DNA from: JANMJD01 sp963828405
Lineage (GTDB): Bacteria > Actinomycetota > Acidimicrobiia > Acidimicrobiales > Ilumatobacteraceae
Length of the DNA: 64,000 bases
NCBI GenBank assembly: GCA_963828405.1
Contig: CAWHEG010000031.1
Coordinates: 62,001-126,000 of the forward strand
Direction of reading: 5' to 3'
Positions within the stretch are counted from its first letter, which is position 1. Each line of letters begins with the position of its first letter. The position numbers and the translations under genes are program-made. Below the pieces are notes generated by a model. That model saw nothing but the letters and a program-made list of their open reading frames with translations. It was not told the DNA's origin and made no database searches. Below are positions 15,295 through 23,059 of the stretch, piece by piece.

Positions 15295-16446
15295 ATGGTG
15301 GCAATGCCGCTGACCGAGCTCGGCAGACGAGTGCATGCAAACGTCGAGGCCGATCGAGGTGACTTCGCCGAGTCGATGATGAACGTCCCGGTCGAGGACT
15401 ACCGCGACCCCGAGCGCCACGCCCGCGAGGTGGAGGCCGTGTTTCGACGGAGCCCGTTGCTCGTCGCGCTGTCGGCCGACGTTCCCAACCCCGGTGACTT
15501 CACCACGATGGAGATCGCCGAGCGTCCGATCGTCGTCGTGCGCGGTGAGGACGGCACGGCGCGCACGTTCCTCAACGCCTGCCGGCACCGTGGCCGGGCT
15601 GTCGCCGACGAGTGCTTCGGCCACAGCCGTCGCTTCACCTGTGCGTATCACTTCTGGGTCTACGACACCGCCGGGAAGCTGGTCGGCAACACCGCCAGGG
15701 AAGCGTTCGAGGGGATGGACGTCGACGGCTTGGTCGAGTACCCGACCGCCGAGCGGGCCGGGGCGGTGTTCGCCGTGCTGACCGTCGGCGCACAGCTCGA
15801 CGTCGACGAGTGGCTGGGCGACATGCAGTCGGCACTGGCGATGCTGGAACTCGACAAGCTGTACCGCCACGACGTCGAGACCAAGTTGCCGAGCGGCAAC
15901 TGGAAGGCCACCGCTGACGGGTACCTCGACGGGTACCACCTCGGTTACCTGCACCGCAACACCATCGGCGGCAAGTCGATCACCAACCGCAACACCTACG
16001 ACCTCTATGGCCCCCACGTGCGGATCGGGTTCGCCAACAAACCGATCCTCGGTCTCGGCGACCTACCTCCGGAGCAGTGGCCCGACCTCTACGCCGCCTT
16101 CTCGCTGGTGCACTACGTGTTCCCCAACATCTCGATCTCGGGCCATCCCGGCAACCCGCTGATGGTCAGCCGCCTGTTCCCCGGACCGGCCGTCAACGAG
16201 TGCACGGTGGTTCAGTACCAGTACTTCCGCGAGCCGCTCGCCGGTGAATCGGCGATTGCCGAGGCCGAGGCCAAGCGGCAGCGGTACGAGCACGTCACGT
16301 ACGAGGAGGACTTCGTCACCGTGATGAACATCACACGACGCACGAACGTGCTCGCCGAGGCCGGTGACGTGTTCCGATTCGGCCGCAACGAGATGGGCAA
16401 CCAGAACCTGCACACCTGGGTCGCCAGGCTCCTCGGCGAACTCTGA
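15295..16446 (+). CDS. Rieske aromatic-ring-hydroxylating oxygenase, alpha-subunit type
   Basis: A 383-aa oxygenase component. The Rieske [2Fe-2S] site is Cys96-X-His98 and Cys116-X2-His119 (NACRHRG and FTCAYHFW). The C-terminal domain carries the mononuclear-iron helix DGYLDGYHLGYLHRN with two His and an upstream Asp. It would hydroxylate a ring or alkyl substrate using O2 and electrons from a ferredoxin and reductase, neither of which is encoded nearby. The ATG at 15295 is preferred over 15262 because AGGGAG precedes it and the shared motif's -10 would start transcription near 15262. It is divergent from the SDR-aco operon. Confidence 0.88.
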   Translation: MVAMPLTELGRRVHANVEADRGDFAESMMNVPVEDYRDPERHAREVEAVFRRSPLLVALSADVPNPGDFTTMEIAERPIVVVRGEDGTARTFLNACRHRGRAVADECFGHSRRFTCAYHFWVYDTAGKLVGNTAREAFEGMDVDGLVEYPTAERAGAVFAVLTVGAQLDVDEWLGDMQSALAMLELDKLYRHDVETKLPSGNWKATADGYLDGYHLGYLHRNTIGGKSITNRNTYDLYGPHVRIGFANKPILGLGDLPPEQWPDLYAAFSLVHYVFPNISISGHPGNPLMVSRLFPGPAVNECTVVQYQYFREPLAGESAIAEAEAKRQRYEHVTYEEDFVTVMNITRRTNVLAEAGDVFRFGRNEMGNQNLHTWVARLLGEL

Positions 16447-16458
16447 ATTCCGGCGGGG

Positions 16459-17259
16459 TCAGGCCAAGCGGCCGGCGTCGACGGCGAGCGTGCTGCCGGT
16501 CATGAACGCCGCCATGTCGCTGGCGGCGAACAGCACGACGCGAGCCACGTCGTCGGGCACGCCCATCCGCCCGAACGGGTTGGAGGCGGCGCGCGCGGCG
16601 ACATCGACTCCGGCGGCGAGCAAGGGCGCCATCTCCTCGCGTACGCCGGGAGTGTCGATCACCGTCGGGGCGATCCCGAGCACCCGGACACCTTGGGGGG
16701 CGAACTCGAGCCCGAGCGCCCGGGTCAGCCCGACCACCGCCGCCTTCGACATCGTGTACACGCTGATCCCCGGGCTGGCACGGAAGCCGGCGGTGGAGGC
16801 GAGGTTGATCACCGCGCCACCGTTGGTCATCCTGCGTGCCGCCTCGCGGGCGCCGAGGTAGCAGCCGCGCGTGTTGATCGACAGCATTCGATCGATGAAC
16901 TCGACCGACACATCGACCGCCGGACCGGTCGGCGGCGAGATCCCGGCGTTGTTGACCCACACGTCGAGCCGGCCGTACTCGGCGATCACCCGCTCACCGA
17001 CGGCTTCGATCGAGGCAGGGTCGGCGACGTCGAGGTGGACGCCGACGACACGACGGCCTGTCTCGCCGGCGATCCGTGCGGCGGTGGACTCGACGCCGCT
17101 CAGGTCGACGTCGCCGACGACGAGGTCTGCTCCGGCCTCGCCCAGACGGCGGGCGATCTGAGCTCCGAGGCCGCGGGCGGCCCCAGTGATCACGGCGGCG
17201 CGGCCGTCGAGCCGGATCAGTTGGGCGATCGGTCGCGAGGAGTGGTCAGGTGCGATCAT
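16459..17259 (-). CDS. SDR family oxidoreductase
   Basis: A 266-aa classical SDR. It has ITGAARGLGAQIARRL, VNNAGISPP, the catalytic Ser in INLASTAGF and Tyr/Lys in YTMSKAAVVGLTRALGLEF, then the IDTPGVREEM loop. A ~15-residue N-terminal extension precedes the Rossmann strand. The start is ATG 17259. It is convergent with the Rieske gene (12 bp) and divergent from the HutI-like operon. The proximity suggests oxidation of a cis-diol or alcohol formed by the oxygenase, but no operon link exists. Confidence 0.87.
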   Translation of the reverse strand: MIAPDHSSRPIAQLIRLDGRAAVITGAARGLGAQIARRLGEAGADLVVGDVDLSGVESTAARIAGETGRRVVGVHLDVADPASIEAVGERVIAEYGRLDVWVNNAGISPPTGPAVDVSVEFIDRMLSINTRGCYLGAREAARRMTNGGAVINLASTAGFRASPGISVYTMSKAAVVGLTRALGLEFAPQGVRVLGIAPTVIDTPGVREEMAPLLAAGVDVAARAASNPFGRMGVPDDVARVVLFAASDMAAFMTGSTLAVDAGRLA

Positions 17260-17373
17260 GGTGTGGCGGACGCGAGTTGGGTGGCACACCGTGTCCGGTC
17301 CGAGGTTAGCGAGCCGTGTGCGGCGCTGGCGCTTCAGGCCAGGCGCGAAGGCTGGTCGTCGGGAGATTCCCGT

Positions 17374-17403
17374 TTGACCGCCGTGGTCCGACTGGCGCAA
17401 GAT
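17374..17403 (+). promoter_or_regulatory. Candidate sigma70-type promoter TTGACC-N18-CAAGAT
   Basis: TTGACC at 17374-17379 and CAAGAT at 17398-17403, 18-bp spacing, about 65 bp upstream of the ATG at 17470. It is the best promoter-like sequence before the three-gene putative histamine operon. Confidence 0.4.
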
Positions 17404-17469
17404 CGCCGGCATGACAGCCGCCGAAGCCGCCGCCGTTGTACCCACGTTCAGCGCCGTCACGCCGCGGTG

Positions 17470-18753
17470 ATGGCAGGTGATCTCAACCTCGTCAATGCAG
17501 CCAGCGTCGTGGTCGTCGGCGACAGCGGACGCGCCCGAGCCGGGCGCAGCCAGGGTGAACTCGACATCCTGAGCGACGCCGGCGTGATCATCCGTGACGG
17601 GATCATCCGCGCCGTCGGCCCGACGGCGGAGCTGCTCGACCGGTGGGCCGGTCACGACGTGCCGACGATCGACGTCTCCGGCAAGACGGTGCTGCCCGGT
17701 CTGATCGATTGCCACTCGCATCCGCTGTTCGGCGGTGACCGGCACGACGAATACGCCGAACGGCTCGCCGGAGCAAGCCTGGCGGAGGTCGCCGCCCGCG
17801 GTGGCGGGATCTGGTCCAGTGTCGTCGCCACGCGGACTGCCACCGACGACGACCTGCTCGACAGGATGCGCGTCGCACTGCAACGGATGGTCCGCGGCGG
17901 CGTCACATGTGCAGAAGTGAAGTCGGGCTACGGGTTGACCGTGGATGCCGAGTTGCGCCAACTCGAGTTGCTGCAGCGCGCCAGCGCGGCGAGCCCGATC
18001 GAGTTGGTGATCACGTTCCTGGGGGCACATGTCGTGCCGCGCGACGTGCCCGGTGACAACCCGGGCGAGGCGTACACGAACCTGGTTGCCGGCGAGATGA
18101 CCGACCGCGTGGTTGCACAGGGAATCGCCCGATTCCAGGATGTCACCGTCGAGGACGGGCTGTTCACCCCGGAGCAGGCGATGCGCATCATCTCACGCAG
18201 CCACGCGCTCGGGCTTCGCACCCGTGTGCACGCCGATGCGTGGAAGCCTTCGCTCGGGTGGCGCACAGCGTGCGCGGCCGGTGCAGTGTCGGCGGATCAC
18301 CTGACCTACACCGATGACAGCGAGATCGATGCCGTCGGCGCGACCGACACCATCGCCGTCGTGCTGCCGGTGGCAGAGCTGATCTACATGACCGATCGAC
18401 GCGCCAACGCCCGCAGACTCATCGATTCCGGCGTGCCGCTGGCCATCTCGACCGACTACTGCAGCTCGATCCACGCAACGTCGCTGTTGTCGACGATGAC
18501 CATGGCCGCGCCGTGGTTCCGCATCACCCCTGCCGAGGCGATCGTGGCCACGACCCTCAACGCTGCGTACAGCCTCGGCGTGCAGGCCCGCCGAGGCTCC
18601 CTCGATGTCGGCAAGCGGGGCGACGCGATCGTGGTCGACTGTCCCCATCCCAACGAGCTGTTCCTCGGACTGGCCGATGAGATGCTCGCCGCCGTCATCG
18701 TCGATGGCCGCTCGATCCCCATCGCTGACTACTCCGGGGAGCCCGTCCAATGA
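17470..18753 (+). CDS. Imidazolonepropionase (HutI)-like amidohydrolase
   Basis: A 427-aa metal-dependent amidohydrolase. HutI family features: metal ligands His82 and His84 (DCHSHPLFGGDRHDEYAERLAGAS), GGGI, VKSGYGL, FLGAHVVP, His254 (VHADAW) and Asp329 (STDYCSS), then the C-terminal RRGSLDVGKRGDAIVVD. HutI opens the imidazolone ring of imidazolone-propionate. In HutI the HAD motif is followed by a conserved Glu; here that position is Ala257, so the substrate may differ. No hutH or hutU is adjacent. The gene overlaps the next one by 4 bp. In that context the one-carbon-shorter imidazolone-acetate is a plausible substrate (inference). Start ATG 17470. Confidence 0.85.
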   Translation: MAGDLNLVNAASVVVVGDSGRARAGRSQGELDILSDAGVIIRDGIIRAVGPTAELLDRWAGHDVPTIDVSGKTVLPGLIDCHSHPLFGGDRHDEYAERLAGASLAEVAARGGGIWSSVVATRTATDDDLLDRMRVALQRMVRGGVTCAEVKSGYGLTVDAELRQLELLQRASAASPIELVITFLGAHVVPRDVPGDNPGEAYTNLVAGEMTDRVVAQGIARFQDVTVEDGLFTPEQAMRIISRSHALGLRTRVHADAWKPSLGWRTACAAGAVSADHLTYTDDSEIDAVGATDTIAVVLPVAELIYMTDRRANARRLIDSGVPLAISTDYCSSIHATSLLSTMTMAAPWFRITPAEAIVATTLNAAYSLGVQARRGSLDVGKRGDAIVVDCPHPNELFLGLADEMLAAVIVDGRSIPIADYSGEPVQ

Positions 18754-20867
18754 GAGATCCTCGCTTCGACATCCTCTTCGAACCCCTTGCCATCGGTCCG
18801 GTCGTCGCCAGGAACCGCTTCTTCCAGGTCGCTCAATGCAGTGGCATGGGTTACCGGGACGTCTCGTCGCACGCCGAGATGCGGGCGATGAAGGCCGAGG
18901 GCGGTTGGGCGGTGGTCTGCACCGAACAGGCCGAGATCCACCACTCGTCCGAGATCACCCCCTTCATCGAGCAGCGCATCTGGGACGACATCGATCTTCC
19001 GGCGTTGATGCTCACCGTCGACCGCGTGCACGACCACGGGGGCCTGGCGGCGATCGAGCTGTGCTACAACGGCATGAACGGGCCCAACTTCTACAGTCGT
19101 GTCGCGCCGATGGGCCCCGCACACCTGCCGGTCGCGGCATTCACCTTCGACCCGGTGCAGGCCCGGGCGATGACCCTCGATGACATCGCCGATCTCCGCC
19201 GGTGGCACCGCAACGCCGTCAGGAGGTCCGTCGAGGCCGGCTTCGATCTCATCTACGTGTACGCCGGCCACGCGCTCGGAGGCATCCACCACTTCCTGTC
19301 GCCGCGCTACAACCGGCGTACCGACGACTACGGCGGCCCGATCGAGAACCGGGCCCGCCTGTTACGCGAGATGCTGGAGGACGCCGTCGACGAGACCGCC
19401 GGGCGCGCCGCCATCGGATGTCGAATCAGCGTCGACGAGTTGCGTGGCGAAGGGGGCCTGCAACGGGCCGACATCATCGAGGTCCTGAAGCTGCTCGGCG
19501 AGATCCCGGACCTGTGGGACTTCGTCCTGGGTTCGTGGGAAGACGACAGCGTGACGTCGCGGTTCGGGCCCGAGGCCGGCGAGGAGGAGTACGTCCGTGG
19601 CCTCAAGCAGCTGACGTCCAAGCCGGTGGTCGGTGTCGGTCGTTTCACCTCGCCCGAGACGATGCTGCGGATGGTCAGGGAGGGCGTTCTCGACTTCATC
19701 GGCGCGGCCCGACCGTCGATCGCCGATCCGTTCATGCCGAACAAGATCGCCGAGGGCCGGATGGACGACATCCGCGAGTGCATCGGATGCAACATCTGCG
19801 TGTCGGGCGACTTCACGATGAGCCCGATTCGGTGCACGCAGAACCCGTCGATGGGCGAGGAATGGCGACGCGGATGGCATCCCGAGACCCTGCGCGGCCG
19901 CCACGCCGATCACAAGGTGCTCGTCGTCGGCGCCGGCCCGGCCGGACTGGAAGCGGCCCAGGCTCTCGGCAAGCGCGGCTACAAGGTGGTGCTCACCGAG
20001 GCCACACGGAACCTCGGCGGGCGTGTTGCCACCGAGGCACGGCTGCCGGGCCTCGCCGCGTGGATTCGCGTCGTCGACTACCGGCTCAACCAGATCGGCC
20101 AGCTCGACAACGTCGAGGTGTACCGCGAGAGCAGGATGACCGCCGACGAGGTGTTGTCCTACGGCTTCGAGCACGTCGCCGTGGCGACCGGCTCCACGTG
20201 GCGCGCCGACGGCGTGGGACGTTGGCACACGGCGCCGATGGAGATGTCGCCGCGCCTGGCGGTGCTCACCCCAGACGATCTGATGGCCGGCTCCCGTCCC
20301 GAGGGCAAGCGAGTCGTGCTGTTCGACGACGACCATTACTACATGGGTGGCGTGCTCGCCGAGCTACTCGTCAGGGAGGGTTACGCCGTCGCGCTGGTCA
20401 CGCCGAGCCCGCTGGTGTCGTCGTGGACGGTGAACACGCTCGAGGTCGATCGGATCCAGAAGCGCATGCTCGAGATCGGAGTCGAGCTGCATCTCTCGCA
20501 GACGATCGCCGGGACCACCGACGACGGCGCGACGATCGAGTGCGTCCACACCGGCCGGCTGCGCGCTCTCGGCGCCGATGCGTTCGTCACCGTGACATCG
20601 CGACTGCCCAACGAACAGCTCGCCTTCGATCTGCGTGCCCGCCGTGGCGAATGGGAGACCAACGGCCTCCTCAGCGTCACCGCGGTCGCCGACGCGCTGG
20701 CACCTTCGACCATTGCCGCCGCGGTGTGGGACGGTCGGCGGTTCGCGGAGGATCTCGGAGTCGAGCGCAGCAACGACGCCACGCCGTTCAGACGTGAGGT
20801 GACCCACATCGCACACCCCAAGGTACGCCTCCAACAACCGTCGAACAGGACGTCGCATGTCATTTGA
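18750..20867 (+). CDS. Histamine dehydrogenase-like iron-sulfur flavoprotein (trimethylamine dehydrogenase family)
   Basis: A 705-aa protein aligning end to end with trimethylamine dehydrogenase: an old-yellow-enzyme-type FMN barrel (residues 1 to ~340), a 4Fe-4S site (Cys344, 347, 350, 362) and C-terminal ADP/FAD-type domains (VLVVGAGPAGLEAAQAL). Cys30 matches the Cys forming 6-S-cysteinyl-FMN. The trimethylamine 'aromatic bowl' Tyr60/Trp264/Trp355 is replaced by Gln60/Trp263/Asp354, the same set (Gln/Trp/Asp) reported for Nocardioides simplex histamine dehydrogenase. Expected reaction: oxidative deamination of histamine to imidazole acetaldehyde, with electrons to an external acceptor. Residue matching was done by eye. 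The gene overlaps both neighbours (4 and 11 bp). Confidence 0.88.
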   Translation: MRDPRFDILFEPLAIGPVVARNRFFQVAQCSGMGYRDVSSHAEMRAMKAEGGWAVVCTEQAEIHHSSEITPFIEQRIWDDIDLPALMLTVDRVHDHGGLAAIELCYNGMNGPNFYSRVAPMGPAHLPVAAFTFDPVQARAMTLDDIADLRRWHRNAVRRSVEAGFDLIYVYAGHALGGIHHFLSPRYNRRTDDYGGPIENRARLLREMLEDAVDETAGRAAIGCRISVDELRGEGGLQRADIIEVLKLLGEIPDLWDFVLGSWEDDSVTSRFGPEAGEEEYVRGLKQLTSKPVVGVGRFTSPETMLRMVREGVLDFIGAARPSIADPFMPNKIAEGRMDDIRECIGCNICVSGDFTMSPIRCTQNPSMGEEWRRGWHPETLRGRHADHKVLVVGAGPAGLEAAQALGKRGYKVVLTEATRNLGGRVATEARLPGLAAWIRVVDYRLNQIGQLDNVEVYRESRMTADEVLSYGFEHVAVATGSTWRADGVGRWHTAPMEMSPRLAVLTPDDLMAGSRPEGKRVVLFDDDHYYMGGVLAELLVREGYAVALVTPSPLVSSWTVNTLEVDRIQKRMLEIGVELHLSQTIAGTTDDGATIECVHTGRLRALGADAFVTVTSRLPNEQLAFDLRARRGEWETNGLLSVTAVADALAPSTIAAAVWDGRRFAEDLGVERSNDATPFRREVTHIAHPKVRLQQPSNRTSHVI

Positions 20868-22083
20868 AGTCGTCAACACGCTGATCGTCGGCGGCGGCCA
20901 GGCCGGGTTGGCGATGAGCGAGCACCTGAGCACACACGGGGTCGCGCACCTGGTCGTCGAGCGGAGCCGGATCGCCGAACGTTGGCGGACCGAGCGCTGG
21001 GACTCCCTGGTCGCCAACGGCCCGGCCTGGCACGACAGATTCCCGAACATGACCTTCTCCGACATCGATCCGGACAGCTTCGCCACCAAGGACAGGATCG
21101 TCGAGTACTTCGAAGCCTACGCGAGGCAGATCGAAGCCCCGATCCGGTGCGGTGTCGAGGTGATCTCCGTCGAGCGAAGGACCGACGGGTCGGGCTTCCG
21201 TGCCACGACGTCCGACGGGGTGATCGAAGCGACGAATGTCGTCGCCGCCACCGGACCGTTCCAACGCCCGATCATCCCCGCAGTCGTTCCGCCGGAAGCC
21301 GGTGTCGTGCAGGTCCACTCCTCCGCCTACCGGAATCCAGCTCAGCTGCCGGCCGGGGCGGTGCTGGTGGTCGGCGCCGGGTCGTCGGGCGCGCAGATCG
21401 CCGACGAGTTGCTGCGCGCCGGAAGGCGGGTCTACCTGTCGGTCGGCCCGCACGATCGGCCGCCGCTCAGGTATCGCGGCAAGGATTTCTGCTGGTGGCT
21501 GGGGGTTCTCGGCATGTGGGACGCCAAGACCACCGAACCGGGCATGGAGCACGTCACCATCGCCGTCAGCGGCGCCCATGGTGGCCACACCGTGGACTTC
21601 CGGCGCTTTGCCGCGCGCGGGATGACGCTGGTCGGACGGGCCGGCCCGTTCGTCGACGGCGTGATGCACGTCGCTGCGGACCTTGCGAGCAACATCGCCG
21701 GCGGCGACGCCCAGTATCTCGCCATGTTGGATGCCGCCGACGCCTACGTCGCCGAGCACGGGCTCGATCTGCCCGAGGAGCCCGGTGCCCGGACGATCGA
21801 CGACGATCCTGCCTGCCTGACCGATCCCGTGGGGGAGCTCGATCTGGCCGATGCCGGGATCACCTCGATCGTCTGGGCGACGGGTTTTGCGGTCGACTTC
21901 GGGTGGCTGAAGGTCGGAACCTTCGACGCGCGGGGCACGCCGCGGCATCGGCAGGGCGTCTCCGAGGTGCCCGGGCTCTACTTCCTGGGTCTGGCGTGGC
22001 TGTCGCGCCGGGCGTCCCCCTTCATCTGGGGCGTCTGGCACGATGCCGAGTTCCTGGCGGGCCACATCGCGGCTCGGCAGTAG
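20857..22083 (+). CDS. Flavin-containing NAD(P)H-dependent monooxygenase
   Basis: A 408-aa protein with two dinucleotide-binding motifs: FAD site IVGGGQAGLAMSEHL near the N-terminus and NAD(P)H site VVGAGSSGAQIADELL at about residues 170-185, and a late IVWATGF motif of class B flavin monooxygenases. Such enzymes insert one oxygen into amines, sulfides, ketones or heterocycles. It overlaps the histamine-dehydrogenase-like gene by 11 bp, so they are co-translated. In this operon it could be the step hydroxylating imidazole-acetate, as imidazoleacetate 4-monooxygenase does; this is inference, and class B monooxygenases doing this reaction are not known to me. Confidence 0.85.
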   Translation: MSFEVVNTLIVGGGQAGLAMSEHLSTHGVAHLVVERSRIAERWRTERWDSLVANGPAWHDRFPNMTFSDIDPDSFATKDRIVEYFEAYARQIEAPIRCGVEVISVERRTDGSGFRATTSDGVIEATNVVAATGPFQRPIIPAVVPPEAGVVQVHSSAYRNPAQLPAGAVLVVGAGSSGAQIADELLRAGRRVYLSVGPHDRPPLRYRGKDFCWWLGVLGMWDAKTTEPGMEHVTIAVSGAHGGHTVDFRRFAARGMTLVGRAGPFVDGVMHVAADLASNIAGGDAQYLAMLDAADAYVAEHGLDLPEEPGARTIDDDPACLTDPVGELDLADAGITSIVWATGFAVDFGWLKVGTFDARGTPRHRQGVSEVPGLYFLGLAWLSRRASPFIWGVWHDAEFLAGHIAARQ

Positions 22084-22099
22084 CCCAGCGGCCTGGGCC
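22084..22099 (+). terminator. GC-rich hairpin after the three-gene operon
   Basis: GCCCAG-CGGC-CTGGGC is a perfect 6-bp stem starting right after the stop codon, followed by a CATCG/CGATG repeat. There is no T-run, so this is weak as an intrinsic terminator. Confidence 0.3.
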
Positions 22100-22241
22100 G
22101 ACATCGGTCGATGTGGTGATATGCAGCCCAAGGACCATCGACCGGGGTGCGTTGGCCCCTACATCCGGAGCCGGTTTGTGCGCACGCTCCTCGTAGACGG
22201 TCAGATCCGTCGACCGGCGCCAAACGAGAAGGCAGGTCGAG

Positions 22242-23051
22242 ATGTTCACGAAGTATCGGTGGCAACGGCTCCTCGCGCTGAGCGGTCTGCTGGCACTCGG
22301 GTTCTCCTCGTGCGCCTCGGATGGACCGGTGTCGGCGTCGACGACGGTGGCGCCTCCCGAAACGACCGCAGGGCCCACCACGTCCGTCCCCACCGCGACG
22401 TCCGCTCCCGAAACGCCCGACGCACCGGACCCGGCCCGGCACATCACGGTCACCGGAACGGGTCTAGCCAGCGGTGCCCCGGACTCGGTGACCCTGACGA
22501 TGGGAGTCGAGGTGGTGGCGGCGACGACGACCGAGGTCCTCGACTCGGTGTCGACGAAGTCGGATGCGCTCGTGGCGTATCTGCGCGGCGCGGGCATCGC
22601 GTCGGAGGATCTGCAGACGACCAATCTGTCCGTGTATCCGAACTACGTGTACGACGGTGTTCTGCCCGGCGGTTCGCCGGCGATCTCGGGATACACCGCC
22701 AACGTCACGCTCAGCGTGCGCGTCGGCGAACTCGCGCAGGCCTCCACCTTGGTCGACGGCGCGGCCTTCACCGTCGGCGACGCGTTGCGGCTGCAAGGGC
22801 TGATGTGGTCGATCAGCGATTCCGGCGAGCTGCTGGCGACAGCGAGGGCCGAGGCGATCGATGACGCCCGGTCTCGTGCATCGCAGTTCGCCCAAGCCGC
22901 CGGTTGGACGCTCGGATCCATCGAATCGATCGAGGAGTCTCCCGGGACCTACGCCTACGGCGAGGGCGATTCGGGATCCGGTTCGATCCCGTTCACCCCG
23001 GGGTCGAGCCAGTTGACCGTCACAGCGATCGTCGTGTTCAGCGTCACGTGA
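22242..23051 (+). CDS. SIMPL (DUF541) domain lipoprotein
   Basis: A 269-aa secreted protein. It has a basic N-terminus, hydrophobic segment LLALSGLLALGF and a lipobox-like FSSC with Cys24 as the likely lipidated residue, then a Thr/Pro/Ser-rich linker (25-65). The rest is a SIMPL domain beginning HITVTGTGLASGAPDSVTLTMGVE and containing DLQTTNLSVYPNYVYD and ISGYTANVTLSVRV. SIMPL proteins are membrane-anchored periplasmic or extracytoplasmic proteins of unclear function. The gene is monocistronic, between the FMO operon and the convergent agmatine deiminase. Confidence 0.85.
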   Translation: MFTKYRWQRLLALSGLLALGFSSCASDGPVSASTTVAPPETTAGPTTSVPTATSAPETPDAPDPARHITVTGTGLASGAPDSVTLTMGVEVVAATTTEVLDSVSTKSDALVAYLRGAGIASEDLQTTNLSVYPNYVYDGVLPGGSPAISGYTANVTLSVRVGELAQASTLVDGAAFTVGDALRLQGLMWSISDSGELLATARAEAIDDARSRASQFAQAAGWTLGSIESIEESPGTYAYGEGDSGSGSIPFTPGSSQLTVTAIVVFSVT

Positions 23052-23059
23052 CCGATCGT

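Noticed and set aside
18750..20867. Calling the flavoprotein trimethylamine dehydrogenase
   Set aside because: Two of the three trimethylamine-pocket residues are changed to those of histamine dehydrogenase.
18750..20867. Calling it 2,4-dienoyl-CoA reductase
   Set aside because: It shares the architecture, but GEEWRRGWHPE, ARPSIADPF and Cys30 are features of the amine dehydrogenase branch.
22084..22099. Strong intrinsic terminator after the flavin monooxygenase
   Set aside because: The hairpin is real but there is no T-run; kept only as a low-confidence feature.
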